Below are positions 55,268 through 63,580 of a stretch of DNA of 64,000 nucleotides, piece after piece. Source of the DNA: Alteromonas sp. ALT199 (GTDB lineage Bacteria > Pseudomonadota > Gammaproteobacteria > Enterobacterales > Alteromonadaceae); contig NZ_JAHHDX010000093.1 of the NCBI RefSeq assembly GCF_018619335.1, positions 62,001 to 126,000 of the forward strand. Reading direction: 5' to 3'. The position numbers and the translations under genes were made by a program. Each line of letters opens with the position of its first letter. Within the stretch, counting starts at the first letter, position 1. The notes under the pieces were generated by a model. The model searched no databases and was not told the origin of the DNA. It saw nothing but the letters and a program-made list of their open reading frames with translations.

Positions 55268-55294
55268 AGAGGCATAGCGCCTCTACTTTTTTTC
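55268..55294 (+). terminator. Intrinsic terminator between the AsmA-like gene and ftsB
   Basis: AGAGGC (55268-55273) pairs with GCCTCT (55279-55284), followed by AC and a run of Ts. It isolates the ftsB operon from the upstream gene. Confidence 0.75.
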
Positions 55295-55321
55295 CGCTTA
55301 ACCATATTGTCAGGTGAATCT

Positions 55322-55612
55322 GTGTTACAAGGTAAATGGCTTCCCATTGTGTTAATAGTACTTCTTGGTCTATTGCAATACAGACTATGGTTTGGAAAAA
55401 ATAGTATTCCCGATTACTTCAACCGAAAACAAGAAGTTCATACCCAGGTTCTTCAAAATGCGAATCTTGCTCAACGCAATGCGTTGCTTAAAGCTGACAT
55501 CAGTGATTTAAAGATTGGTTTAGAAGCCATTGAAGAAAGGGCGAGAAATGAACTCGGTTTGATTAAAAAGGGAGAAACCTTTTACCGTATTTTGCCCGCA
55601 GATGCTAAGTGA
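55322..55612 (+). CDS. ftsB: Cell division protein FtsB
   Basis: A small bitopic divisome protein that forms the FtsQLB complex. After a short cytoplasmic start there is one membrane helix (about residues 5-23), LQYRLWFGKNSIPDY as in E. coli FtsB, a leucine-zipper coiled coil (about 35-65), and the conserved EERARNELGLIKKGETFYRI. The frame reaches back to a TTG at 55307, but GTG at 55322 has AGGTGA just upstream and fits the family length. Its stop overlaps the ispD start as GTGA. ftsB-ispD-ispF order is as in E. coli. Confidence 0.92.
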   Translation: MLQGKWLPIVLIVLLGLLQYRLWFGKNSIPDYFNRKQEVHTQVLQNANLAQRNALLKADISDLKIGLEAIEERARNELGLIKKGETFYRILPADAK

Positions 55613-56373
55613 ATAAAATGACATCGCCCCGCGTTGTTGCGGTTATCCCCGCAGCCGGAGTCGGCAGCCGAATGAAAGCCGACCGTCCCAAACAATACCT
55701 TACCTTAAACGGTAAAACCATTCTTGAACACACCATAGACGCGTTGTTAACCCACCCATTAGTTAACGAGGTTGTTGTGGCCATTAGCCCAGGCGATGCA
55801 TACTTTGATACCTATGGATTGCGGGAAAAACCAATTCACGTGGTAGATGGTGGCAAAGAACGGGCAGACAGCGTACTTAACGGCATCATGTCTTTGGGCG
55901 AGAATGACTGGGCTCTAGTGCATGATGCAGCCCGCCCCTGTATTGAAAAAAGCGATATTTCAGCGCTTATTGCCTTAACAGACAATGAGTCGGTTGCCGG
56001 CGGTATTCTAGCAACCCCCGTTAGAGATACCATGAAGCGAGTTGCGCTTGATACGAATACCGACACCAATGTCATTTCTCACACCGAGGACAGAGACGGC
56101 CTGTGGCACGCGCTAACGCCACAGTTTTTTCCCGCAACACTTTTAAAGCAAGCCCTTCAGGAAGGTTTAGCAAAAGGCGCAGCGATTACTGACGAGGCGT
56201 CGGCTATGGAGCTTGCTGGCTACAAAGTAGCCATGGTTAATGGAAGCCCTGCTAATATAAAAATTACCCACCCAGCCGACCTTCCTTTGGCAGAATTCTA
56301 TCTTAAGCAAAAATTTAGCGCGCAAGGCGATAATTCACAAAGCCAAAACGCGCAAGATCAAAAGGCAAACTAA
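55609..56373 (+). CDS. ispD: 2-C-methyl-D-erythritol 4-phosphate cytidylyltransferase
   Basis: Third step of the MEP isoprenoid pathway: joins CTP to methylerythritol 4-phosphate. The nucleotide-binding start is [14 protein letters not shown] followed by [26 protein letters not shown] and the late [17 protein letters not shown] are family blocks. It has 254 residues; the C-terminal 15 are a Gln/Asn/Ser-rich extra. Start is either the GTG at 55609, coupled to ftsB, or ATG 55618; no clear ribosome-binding site decides. It is followed two bases later by ispF. Confidence 0.94.
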   Translation: MNKMTSPRVVAVIPAAGVGSRMKADRPKQYLTLNGKTILEHTIDALLTHPLVNEVVVAISPGDAYFDTYGLREKPIHVVDGGKERADSVLNGIMSLGENDWALVHDAARPCIEKSDISALIALTDNESVAGGILATPVRDTMKRVALDTNTDTNVISHTEDRDGLWHALTPQFFPATLLKQALQEGLAKGAAITDEASAMELAGYKVAMVNGSPANIKITHPADLPLAEFYLKQKFSAQGDNSQSQNAQDQKAN

Positions 56374-56375
56374 TA

Positions 56376-56849
56376 ATGCGAATAGGACACGGTTTTGATG
56401 TACACAAATTTGGTGGCGAGGGCCCCATCACAATAGGTGGAGTGCGCATCAATTACGAACAAGGATTGCTAGCCCATTCTGATGGCGACGTTTTACTTCA
56501 CGCCTTGTGTGATGCGATGCTAGGTGCGGCAGCACTTGGAGATATCGGCAAGCATTTCCCCGATACAGACGACGCCTATGCGGGTGCAGACAGTCGTGCG
56601 CTTCTACGCCACGTTGTGAAGGTAGTAAAAGAAAAGGGCTACAAGCTTAGTAACGCTGACATGACGATAGTAGCTCAAGCCCCGAAAATGGCACCACATA
56701 TTAGCGCTATGCGCGAGATCATCGCACAAGACTGTAGCGTAGCGCTTGACGATGTTAACGTTAAAGCAACGACCACAGAGAAACTAGGTTACACGGGCCG
56801 TAAGGAAGGCATCGCCTCTCACGCCGTCGTGCTATTGGAAAAACTATGA
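56376..56849 (+). CDS. ispF: 2-C-methyl-D-erythritol 2,4-cyclodiphosphate synthase
   Basis: Fifth step of the MEP pathway. It has 157 residues, the usual length. Zinc ligands Asp8 and His10 are in GHGFDVHKF, and the third is the His in [18 protein letters not shown]. The trimer and substrate blocks [21 protein letters not shown] and [21 protein letters not shown] are intact. It is translationally coupled to truD by a four-base ATGA overlap. Confidence 0.96.
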   Translation: MRIGHGFDVHKFGGEGPITIGGVRINYEQGLLAHSDGDVLLHALCDAMLGAAALGDIGKHFPDTDDAYAGADSRALLRHVVKVVKEKGYKLSNADMTIVAQAPKMAPHISAMREIIAQDCSVALDDVNVKATTTEKLGYTGRKEGIASHAVVLLEKL

Positions 56850-57931
56850 AGCCTTTAAACACTGATCACTGGCAGTACTATTTCGCAAAACCTGTATCCA
56901 CAGGTATTTTTAAATTCCAAGCAGACGATTTTCAAGTCGTTGAAGATTTGGGTTATACCCCTTGTGGTGAAGGCGAGCACCAGTTTGTGTTTATTGAAAA
57001 AACCAACACAAATACCGCGTTTGTGGCAGAGCAGCTGGCTCGTTTTGTGAACCTACCTCTGCGCCAAATTACTTATGCTGGCCGTAAAGACAAATACGCA
57101 GTAACACAACAGTGGTTTGGCATACACGCCCCCGGCAAACCAGATTTCGATTTTAGCAACTTCGAGTTAGAAGGCGTTAAAGTGCTTAAGCAAATACGGC
57201 ACAACAAAAAGCTGCGTACAGGTCAACTAAAAGGCAATCACTTCACAATTACTTTGCGTCAGGTGTTGCACACAGAGGCCATTGAAGAACGTTTGCAAGA
57301 AATTGCAGCACACGGGGTACCTAATTACTACGGCGAGCAACGCTTTGGGGTAATGCGCTTAAACGATATGGGTGAAGTGCAGCGTGGCGGAAACCTGGTA
57401 ATGGCCGAACGAATGGTAAATGGTGAAACTATTAGGCACCGCAATAAACGCTCTATGGCACTTTCTGCGCTGCGCAGCTGGCTATTCAATGAAATGCTTT
57501 CAACGCGACTTGAAAAAGGCATGTTCGACCAAGTAAACCAAGGTGATGCACTAGTGCTTTCGGGGTCTAATAGCTTTTTCATCAATGAAGGTGCTGAAGG
57601 CTCAGAACAGCAACAAGATGCACAACGTCGCTTTGCTGCAAAAGACGTGTGCCCTTCAGCACCGCTTTGGGGTAAAGGAACACTTGTTACGCAAGCTGAC
57701 ACCCTAGCATTGGAACAGTCCGTTGCTGCGCAAAATAGTGAAGTTATCGACTTTTTAAGTCAATGTGGGTTCGAACAAGAGCGCCGTGCAATAAAAATAT
57801 GGCCATCACAACTTGAATGGCAAAGTAAGGGTGATACATTTACTATCTCATTTGCGCTTCCTAGCGGCTGCTTTGCTACCTCAGTCCTAAGAGAGTGTGT
57901 AGAGACCTTATCCCCCATTAACAGGGTTTAA
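56846..57931 (+). CDS. truD: tRNA pseudouridine(13) synthase TruD
   Basis: Modifies U13 in tRNA-Glu. It has 361 residues. The catalytic motif [14 protein letters not shown] places Asp82 as nucleophile. [34 protein letters not shown] and the inserted TruD-specific domain (about 160-310) are all recognisable. It overlaps ispF by four bases. In E. coli the next gene is surE; here there are 81 bases with no coding capacity and then pcm. Confidence 0.95.
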   Translation: MKPLNTDHWQYYFAKPVSTGIFKFQADDFQVVEDLGYTPCGEGEHQFVFIEKTNTNTAFVAEQLARFVNLPLRQITYAGRKDKYAVTQQWFGIHAPGKPDFDFSNFELEGVKVLKQIRHNKKLRTGQLKGNHFTITLRQVLHTEAIEERLQEIAAHGVPNYYGEQRFGVMRLNDMGEVQRGGNLVMAERMVNGETIRHRNKRSMALSALRSWLFNEMLSTRLEKGMFDQVNQGDALVLSGSNSFFINEGAEGSEQQQDAQRRFAAKDVCPSAPLWGKGTLVTQADTLALEQSVAAQNSEVIDFLSQCGFEQERRAIKIWPSQLEWQSKGDTFTISFALPSGCFATSVLRECVETLSPINRV

Positions 57932-58012
57932 AAACAAAAACAGAGAATGTGGCGCGCAATTATCCATATCTCGCGTGGCTATGAATAAGAATAAAGGAAA
58001 GTAGGCAACATC

Positions 58013-58648
58013 ATGAGAGCTTCTAGAAAAGGAGACGCGTTGGCACAGCTGCTTTATAACGAGGGAATACGTTCGCAAGCGGTACTAAACGCCATAGCTG
58101 GTACGCCACGGGAGAGTTTTCTGCCCGACGCGCTTAAACACAAAGCTTATCAAAATACGGCATTGCCTATAGGTCAAGGACAGACAATTTCGCAACCATA
58201 TATTGTTGCAAAAATGACAGAGTTGCTGCTTGATAGCCCAAACAAACCTGAAAAAGTATTGGAAATAGGTACTGGCTCAGGTTATCAAACGGCTATTCTT
58301 GCACAGTTATTTGCGAAAGTTTTTAGTGTAGAGCGTATTAAATCATTGCAGTTTCATGCGAAGCGCCGAATGAATCAGCTCGACCTTCACAATATTGCAA
58401 TGAAACACGGCGATGGTTGGAAAGGCTGGGCGTCAAAAGGCCCTTATGACGCTATTATCGTGACTGCTGCCGCTGCGAGCCTTCCCCAAGACTTGTGTGA
58501 ACAGCTAAAAGAAGGTGGGCGACTTATAATTCCCGTGGGTAACGAACAACAATCGTTGCTGTGTATTGATAGGATTGAAGGGGAACTAAAAACGTCGACC
58601 ATTGAATCGGTTCGATTTGTTCCCCTTGTAGCAGGAGAGCTAATGTGA
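58013..58648 (+). CDS. pcm: Protein-L-isoaspartate O-methyltransferase
   Basis: Repairs isoaspartyl damage in ageing proteins using SAM. It has 211 residues. [20 protein letters not shown] and the SAM motif [15 protein letters not shown] are typical, followed by [14 protein letters not shown] ends seen across the family. AAAGGAAAG lies upstream of the ATG. The stop overlaps the next start by four bases. The pcm-nlpD-rpoS neighbourhood ties it to stationary-phase survival. Confidence 0.95.
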   Translation: MRASRKGDALAQLLYNEGIRSQAVLNAIAGTPRESFLPDALKHKAYQNTALPIGQGQTISQPYIVAKMTELLLDSPNKPEKVLEIGTGSGYQTAILAQLFAKVFSVERIKSLQFHAKRRMNQLDLHNIAMKHGDGWKGWASKGPYDAIIVTAAAASLPQDLCEQLKEGGRLIIPVGNEQQSLLCIDRIEGELKTSTIESVRFVPLVAGELM

Positions 58649-59223
58649 AGCTTTTTGAGCCATGTTATGACATGGCGTTACGCTGGGCGAGGCATCGCCA
58701 CGCAACCAAATATTTAGGTGGGTTAAGCTTCTCAGAGTCGGTGTTCTTCCCAATTCCACCTGACGTTATGCTTGCACCAATGGCTCTGTCACAGCCAAAT
58801 AAAGCCTGGCAGTTTGCGTTTATTACTACTGTTGCCTCTATTTTAGGTGGTATTGCAGGGTACTGGTTGGGCTATTTTGCTTTTGACGCTTGGCTAGCCC
58901 CGCTTGTAGAAAGCTGGGGATATACCCATAAAATTGAAACTGCAATGCATTGGTTTAAAGACTACGGTGTCTGGGTTGTCTTTCTTGCAGGGTTTTCCCC
59001 CATCCCCTATAAAGTATTTACGGTAAGCGCAGGTTTCTTGCAAATGGCTTTTCTACCGTTTTTACTTGCATCTGCAGTGGGGCGTGGCGCGCGTTTCTTT
59101 TTAGTCGCGGGCCTAATGCGCTGGGGTGGAGCTCCCATGGAACAAAAGCTAAGACAGTATGTAGAAGTGCTCGGGTGGGCAGTTGTCATTCTAGCAGTAC
59201 TCGCCTATTTACTACTGCGATGA
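58645..59223 (+). CDS. YqaA-family membrane protein (DedA/VTT-like)
   Basis: A 192-residue inner-membrane protein with four or five hydrophobic helices. The half-helical block [18 protein letters not shown] and the later [19 protein letters not shown], with GRGARFF, are the re-entrant type motifs of the VTT/DedA superfamily, proposed lipid or membrane-potential factors. The GTG start overlaps the pcm stop as GTGA. It fills the position between pcm and nlpD that varies among gammaproteobacteria. Specific role unknown. Confidence 0.88.
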   Translation: MKLFEPCYDMALRWARHRHATKYLGGLSFSESVFFPIPPDVMLAPMALSQPNKAWQFAFITTVASILGGIAGYWLGYFAFDAWLAPLVESWGYTHKIETAMHWFKDYGVWVVFLAGFSPIPYKVFTVSAGFLQMAFLPFLLASAVGRGARFFLVAGLMRWGGAPMEQKLRQYVEVLGWAVVILAVLAYLLLR

Positions 59224-59224
59224 T

Positions 59225-60094
59225 ATGCGTAACCCTCTTTTCTATATAGGTTTTTTGTTATACCTTTGTGTGCTTATCGGGGGTTGCGCTGGAAGAAGTG
59301 CCCCCGCCCCTGTTGTTTTATTAAATAGTCAAGTTTCGGATGTAAGTGACGAGTACACAGAAACAACCTATAAAGTGCAACGAGGAGACACCCTTTACGC
59401 GGTTGCATGGTACACAGGAAACGACTATCGAGATTTAGCAAAATACAACCAGTTATCAGCTCCTTATACCATTTTCCCTGGTCAAATTTTAAATGTTACG
59501 CCACCGTCTAATTTGGTCATAGCTCCCGTTAAAACTAACCATAAGACCAATCAGTCAACACCTCCGACCACAAATAATGTAGACAAAAGTTTGGTTGACC
59601 CCCCATCGCCACAAGCGTATCGTGAAAGTGAAAAAGTTGTTAAGCCACAAAAAGTTACGACTGTCAAGAAGTCGTCACAAAGCGTCAAAAAACAAGCGCC
59701 GACGAGCTTCCCAAGCAAAGTACAAAAGTGGGTTTGGCCTGCAGAAGGTAAGTTAGTTGGTACCTTCAGTAAGTCAGAGTCAGGCAACAAAGGAATTGAT
59801 ATCGCTGCTGTTAAAGGCAGTAAAGTCGTCGCAGCAGCAGATGGAAAAGTTGTTTACTCAGGGAGTGCCTTAAGGGGTTACGGTAAGTTAGTTATTATCA
59901 AACACACCGATACTTTCTTAAGTGCTTACGCCTACAACGACACTATTTTAGTTAAAGAACGAGAATGGGTGTCAGCGGGTCAGCAGATTGCAACCATGGG
60001 TGATAGCGGAACAAATTCGGTAAAACTTCACTTTGAAGTTAGGTATAGAGGGAAATCATTAGACCCGATGAAATACCTGCCAGTATTAAAATAA
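59225..60094 (+). CDS. nlpD: NlpD-type lipoprotein, LysM plus degenerate M23 domain
   Basis: An outer-membrane lipoprotein that activates a cell-wall amidase at the septum. The lipobox LIGGC puts the lipidated Cys at residue 21. A LysM domain (about 50-95, YKVQRGDTLYAVAWYTGNDY) binds peptidoglycan. A Lys/Ser/Thr-rich linker follows, then an M23 (LytM) domain from about 175. Key zinc ligands are missing: GNKGIDI instead of HxGxD and KLHFEVR instead of HLHFE. This is as in E. coli NlpD, so it is a regulator and not a hydrolase. It starts one base after the YqaA stop and lies just upstream of rpoS. Confidence 0.92.
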   Translation: MRNPLFYIGFLLYLCVLIGGCAGRSAPAPVVLLNSQVSDVSDEYTETTYKVQRGDTLYAVAWYTGNDYRDLAKYNQLSAPYTIFPGQILNVTPPSNLVIAPVKTNHKTNQSTPPTTNNVDKSLVDPPSPQAYRESEKVVKPQKVTTVKKSSQSVKKQAPTSFPSKVQKWVWPAEGKLVGTFSKSESGNKGIDIAAVKGSKVVAAADGKVVYSGSALRGYGKLVIIKHTDTFLSAYAYNDTILVKEREWVSAGQQIATMGDSGTNSVKLHFEVRYRGKSLDPMKYLPVLK

Positions 60095-60163
60095 TAAAAA
60101 TAAATAATAATAAAAAAAGACAAAGGAGAAACGTCATAAGGTAAACCTTGTAGCAGGAGATTC

Positions 60164-61159
60164 ATGATGGGTAAGTCAAACAAAGCCTTGGAATCAAAAC
60201 CGCAAGATGACTTAGATGTCATCGAAATGCCAGCTGATATGAAAGCTGACGAAACCTTAACCAACGACGCTGAACTAGAAAATGACGATGCCATTTTCAG
60301 TCAGGATGACCAACCTAAAAACCTAGATGCTACACAGCTTTATCTAGGCGAGATTGGTTTTTCACCACTGCTAACCGCAGAAGAAGAAGTTTATTTTGCG
60401 CGCCGCTCACTGAAAGGCTGCGAAGCCTCTCGCAAACGTATGATTGTTAGCAACCTTCGCCTTGTTGTTAAGATTGCTCGCCGTTATAACAACCGTGGAT
60501 TAGCACTTCTCGATTTAATTGAAGAAGGTAATTTGGGCCTAATCCGTGCCGTAGAAAAGTTTGATCCTGAACGTGGATTTCGCTTCTCAACATATGCCAC
60601 GTGGTGGATTCGCCAAACCATCGAACGCGCTATTATGAATCAAACGCGTACTATTCGTTTACCTATTCACGTAGTGAAGGAACTAAACGTTTATTTACGT
60701 GCTTCTCGTGAACTTTCGCAAAAGCTTGACCATGAGCCAACTGCAGAAGAAATCGCAGCGGCCCTTGATAAGCCAGTAGAAGATGTGACGAAGATGCTGC
60801 GTTTAAATGAACGCATTACCTCTGTCGATACACCTATTGGCGGAGAAAATGATAAAGCACTGCTTGATATTATTGCAGATGAGAAAGAGTTTAGCCCTGA
60901 AGAGAGCTTACAAGACTCTGACATCAAAAGTAATATCGTAACTTGGCTTGAAGAGCTAAACCCTAAGCAGCGCGAGGTACTCGCTCGCCGTTTTGGTCTT
61001 ATGGGATATGAGCCCTCAACCCTTGAAGATGTGGGTGCAGAAATTGGACTAACACGTGAGCGTGTTCGTCAAATTCAGGTGGAAGCACTTCGCCGTCTTC
61101 GAGATATGCTGGGTCACCAAGGCCTTTCATTAGAGAACTTGTTCGACCAAATGAAGTAG
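60164..61159 (+). CDS. rpoS: RNA polymerase sigma factor RpoS
   Basis: The stationary-phase and general stress sigma factor, 331 residues. Region 1.2 ([22 protein letters not shown]), region 2 ([51 protein letters not shown]), region 3 and region 4 ([27 protein letters not shown]) are all intact. The acidic N-terminal 55 residues are typical. AGGAGA precedes the double ATG (60164 and 60167). In E. coli rpoS is also read from a promoter inside nlpD; that is likely here but not seen. The 69-base leader is AT-rich. Confidence 0.97.
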   Translation: MMGKSNKALESKPQDDLDVIEMPADMKADETLTNDAELENDDAIFSQDDQPKNLDATQLYLGEIGFSPLLTAEEEVYFARRSLKGCEASRKRMIVSNLRLVVKIARRYNNRGLALLDLIEEGNLGLIRAVEKFDPERGFRFSTYATWWIRQTIERAIMNQTRTIRLPIHVVKELNVYLRASRELSQKLDHEPTAEEIAAALDKPVEDVTKMLRLNERITSVDTPIGGENDKALLDIIADEKEFSPEESLQDSDIKSNIVTWLEELNPKQREVLARRFGLMGYEPSTLEDVGAEIGLTRERVRQIQVEALRRLRDMLGHQGLSLENLFDQMK

Positions 61160-61187
61160 CTACTGCTCACATTGTTGAGCAAAGCTA

Positions 61188-61242
61188 AAATGCCAGTGTT
61201 GATACGCTCTTAAAAAAGTGTTTCAACACTGGCATTTTTTTG
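61188..61242. terminator. Strong terminator between rpoS and folA
   Basis: AAATGCCAGTGTTG (61188-61201) pairs perfectly with CAACACTGGCATTT (61224-61237) around a 22-base loop, followed by a T tract. The A-rich left side lets it serve the convergent folA as well. Confidence 0.85.
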
Positions 61243-61282
61243 TTTTAAATTCGAAGTAACCTAGAAACTCTTTACTAGATCT

Positions 61283-61792
61283 TTAGTTTCTCACAAGCGT
61301 TACGAAGGTATAAGCATGCGCATTCTTTTCATCGGCGCTATGCGCTTCTCGCGATACTTCAGACCAGCTTGCTGCTGCCTCGTAATCTGGGAACTGGGTA
61401 TCTCCCTTAACGGAAAGGTCAATATGTGTGAGATACAAGGTTTCCGCTTTATCTAAGAATGACTGATAGATAGTGCCACCACCAATAATCATTACCTCGT
61501 CATTTTCGCCGCTTTCATTGCTTAGCACTTTTGCTACCTCAAATGCTGATTCCGGCGAGTCGACCACTGTAGCGTCAGATAAGCTGTAGTCAGCATTACT
61601 GGTAATGACAATATTTGGCCTACCAGGAAGCGCTCTACCGATTGATTCATAGGTTTTTCGCCCCATGATAACCGCCTTGCCCAAAGTAATAGCTTTAAAA
61701 TGCTTCAAGTCAGCGGGTAAATGCCACGGCATATCATTGTCTGCGCCAATAATTCTGTCTTTTGCCATAGCAGCAATCATCGCTATTTTCAT
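61283..61792 (-). CDS. folA: Dihydrofolate reductase
   Basis: Reduces dihydrofolate with NADPH and is the trimethoprim target. It has 169 residues. IIGADNDMPWHLPADLKHFK carries the catalytic acid Asp28; GKAVIMGRKTYESIGRALPGR, ITSNADY and MIIGGGTIYQSFL are the cofactor and substrate blocks. It is close to E. coli FolA (159) with a slightly longer middle loop (SNESGENDE). It stands alone, convergent with rpoS and divergent from the Ni-SOD cluster. Confidence 0.95.
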   Translation of the reverse strand: MKIAMIAAMAKDRIIGADNDMPWHLPADLKHFKAITLGKAVIMGRKTYESIGRALPGRPNIVITSNADYSLSDATVVDSPESAFEVAKVLSNESGENDEVMIIGGGTIYQSFLDKAETLYLTHIDLSVKGDTQFPDYEAAASWSEVSREAHSADEKNAHAYTFVTLVRN

Positions 61793-61894
61793 TTCATTAC
61801 CTTAAAAGCCGTTTTGAATTGTTTGACCACAGCAGTATATCAATATCGAAGACCAAATGTGTAATGGGTCGACACGTACCCACCATTACATACA

Positions 61895-61913
61895 AATAAT
61901 AACAATTATCATT
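61895..61913. promoter_or_regulatory. Fur-box-like operator upstream of the Ni-SOD cluster
   Basis: The sequence AATAATAACAATTATCATT matches 13 of 19 positions of the Fur consensus GATAATGATAATCATTATC by eye. It lies 49 bases before the first gene of the cluster and 102 bases upstream of folA. A Fur-type site fits iron control of superoxide dismutases; Nur or Zur boxes can look similar. Binding is not shown. Confidence 0.6.
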
Positions 61914-61947
61914 TGCACTATTATTTTATCTGTTCTAGTGTGTATAC

Positions 61948-61954
61948 AGGAGGT
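61948..61954 (+). promoter_or_regulatory. Ribosome-binding site that fixes the first Ni-SOD-cluster gene
   Basis: AGGAGGT, a full Shine-Dalgarno match seven bases before the ATG at 61962. It overrules the longer frame from 61857, which would run through the Fur-like box. Confidence 0.8.
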
Positions 61955-61961
61955 CGCTATT

Positions 61962-62327
61962 ATGCAAATAAACTATCTATGCCCTAAACATGCAGATTGG
62001 GTTTATAACAACCCAGAGCAAGCGTTACACGTAATGGCACGAGACGAAATGCAAGGCACCATGCTTATGCAAAGTGGTCAGTTAAGTGAAGCAATCCCTT
62101 ATCTTGGTTGTGCATTTGATATCGCCGTCATATTGCTTGAAGTTGACGGTGGCGAAAACAGCGCGATGACGACTAAAATCATGCACCTGACCAGTTTGCT
62201 TGAAGATACCTATTTTCATCTTAAACTGCCTCACCAGCGAAATGCTATTGTTGACAGAGCACATACTGTTATCAGCGCCTCGAACAACATCATAGACAGC
62301 AATGTTTCACTGCGTTTTGCTGTATAG
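61962..62327 (+). CDS. Unknown helical protein A of the Ni-SOD cluster
   Basis: A 121-residue cytoplasmic protein starting at the ATG behind AGGAGGT. It begins MQINYLCPKHADWVYNN and is otherwise mostly helical, TPR-like (MLMQSGQLSEAIPYLGCAFD). A motif LLEDTYFHLKLP lies at residues 79-90, followed by ten residues later A-H-T-V-I. The next gene encodes a protein with the same motif and spacing, so the two look like diverged paralogues. The CPKH start could bind metal. No signal peptide. It is the first gene after the Fur-like box, 14 bases before protein B. Function unknown; Ni-SOD assembly or iron-stress adaptation is only inferred from position. Confidence 0.75.
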   Translation: MQINYLCPKHADWVYNNPEQALHVMARDEMQGTMLMQSGQLSEAIPYLGCAFDIAVILLEVDGGENSAMTTKIMHLTSLLEDTYFHLKLPHQRNAIVDRAHTVISASNNIIDSNVSLRFAV

Positions 62328-62341
62328 GAAAAGGCAATATT

Positions 62342-62839
62342 ATGGACTTTTCTTATCATTCAAAGACACATACTTCTGAAGTGAAGCAGGAAAAAAGCTT
62401 TGAAACAATATTTGAAGTTTGGGAAAAAGTTATTATTGGAGCGAATAAAAGCTATCAGAAAGGTCAAGTATTTGCGTCAATTGGTGCTTATTATCAAGCA
62501 ATTTCACTTTCAAAAAAATTAATAGTTCGAGCACCATCTAATTACCGCTCGCTTTCGGCATTAGTTTCGAGTTTCCACAATCTTTCTGATACTTATCTTT
62601 TTCTCCATTTACCTAAAGAAGAAGTGGTTGCTATTCGGCTTGCTTACTCACTAATTACACAAGTTGAAGCAATTATCGCTGATATAGAACAGCGTTTTTC
62701 ACAAAACATTGATGTACTCCGCTTTTCAAATATTGCAAGGCAGCAAAAGCTTCTTTTGTTAAAAAAATACCCTCAACATTTAGCTTTTTTCGACTCTCAT
62801 GACCAACAAAACGAGATTACAAGAAAGCCCGTTCACTAG
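62342..62839 (+). CDS. Unknown helical protein B of the Ni-SOD cluster, paralogue of A
   Basis: A 165-residue cytoplasmic, helical protein. AGGAAAAGG precedes the ATG. Its core GQVFASIGAYYQAI and NLSDTYLFLHLP (residues 80-91) line up with protein A (GQLSEAIPYLGCAF and LLEDTYFHLKLP) with only one gap, and A-x3-I follows at the same distance in both. The rest diverges: B has a His/Thr-rich start (YHSKTHTSE) and a longer Lys-rich end (LLLLKKYPQHLAF). The pattern resembles a TPR hairpin. I recognise no named family. It is more AT-rich than the genes to its left. Confidence 0.72.
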   Translation: MDFSYHSKTHTSEVKQEKSFETIFEVWEKVIIGANKSYQKGQVFASIGAYYQAISLSKKLIVRAPSNYRSLSALVSSFHNLSDTYLFLHLPKEEVVAIRLAYSLITQVEAIIADIEQRFSQNIDVLRFSNIARQQKLLLLKKYPQHLAFFDSHDQQNEITRKPVH

Positions 62840-62862
62840 CCTAAATACAATTAGGAGAATAT

Positions 62863-63069
62863 ATGAAAGTTAACTTCAAACAATCAGCTATTGCAATTTG
62901 TGCAGCGATCTTCAGCTCGGGAGTACTTGCACACACCGGACATGACCACGAGCATTGGACAAGCGGTGTTGTACACGCACTATTCTACGCCTCTATTGTT
63001 GGTTGTGCAGCTGCGTGCGGGTTTGCAGCGTATAAATATATAAACTCAAAAAAGCATTCAACTAAGTAA
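62863..63069 (+). CDS. His-rich small membrane protein (HupE-N-terminus-like), candidate nickel handler
   Basis: A 68-residue protein behind a good AGGAGA. Residues 1-23 are a signal peptide ending GVLA. The mature form would begin HTGHDHEHW, with four His and two acidic residues in eight positions. One membrane helix follows (about 35-57, containing two cysteines), then a basic end (YINSKKHSTK). The His-rich start resembles the beginning of HupE/UreJ nickel transporters, but the other helices of that family are absent. It lies 13 bases before sodN, so a role in delivering nickel is plausible. That role is inferred from composition and position only. Confidence 0.75.
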   Translation: MKVNFKQSAIAICAAIFSSGVLAHTGHDHEHWTSGVVHALFYASIVGCAAACGFAAYKYINSKKHSTK

Positions 63070-63082
63070 GAGATTATTCACT

Positions 63083-63580
63083 ATGTTTCACCAGTTACTT
63101 TCAAAGATTGATAAAGCTACCCCATTTAATACTGCTAGTGCTCACTGTGATATTCCCTGCAAAATATACGACCCATTTTCAGCGCAGCTTGCGGCGTTAA
63201 GCGTTATTCGCTTTGTGGACCTGCTCAACGAACTCTCTGAAAAAGAGACACTTACGTTCGCAGATCAAGCACAAATGAGCCGCTTAGTCGCAGAAAAAGA
63301 AACCCATGCAGAGAAAGTGAAGCAAGAAATCAGGGTAATATGGGGTGATTACTTTAAAGCCCCTCAGTTTGAAAAGTTTCCCGACACTAATGAACTTGTG
63401 CATAAAATTATGCTTGCCGGATCTGGGTGTAAACAGCACGTCAGTAGAGAAAAAGCTGAAGAACTGTTATCACTTGTCAATGAGTTTGCTGAGCGATTCT
63501 GGAAAACCAAAGAAGTGGTAACTAAAAAGGCAATCTGCCCTTATCCACCTTCTGAAGAAGTAGTTTATCCCGACCTGTGA
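63083..63580 (+). CDS. sodN: Nickel-containing superoxide dismutase
   Basis: Dismutates superoxide with a nickel hook at its N-terminus. It has 165 residues: a 20-residue leader ending NTASA, then HCDIPCKIYDP from residue 21. In the known enzyme the freed His1 amine and side chain, Cys2 and Cys6 hold nickel; all are present here, together with the Pro and Tyr-Asp of the motif. The rest is the four-helix bundle (SRLVAEKETHAEKVKQEIR, WGDYF). The Lys after the second Cys differs from the Gly of Streptomyces enzymes. The leader is removed by SodX, encoded immediately downstream. There is no Sec signal, so the enzyme is expected in the cytoplasm. Confidence 0.95.
   Translation: MFHQLLSKIDKATPFNTASAHCDIPCKIYDPFSAQLAALSVIRFVDLLNELSEKETLTFADQAQMSRLVAEKETHAEKVKQEIRVIWGDYFKAPQFEKFPDTNELVHKIMLAGSGCKQHVSREKAEELLSLVNEFAERFWKTKEVVTKKAICPYPPSEEVVYPDL

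Noticed and set aside
57328-57702. A 124-codon minus-strand frame inside truD
   Set aside because: truD is unambiguous on the plus strand across this region; the antisense product has shadow-type composition.
59225-60094. Reading this gene as an active M23 endopeptidase
   Set aside because: The zinc-ligand histidines of both motifs are missing, as in NlpD, so it is annotated as an amidase activator.
61857-61961. N-terminal extension of the first Ni-SOD-cluster gene from an ATG at 61857, giving a hydrophobic start
   Set aside because: It would be read through the Fur-like box, and the ATG at 61962 has a perfect AGGAGGT seven bases upstream.
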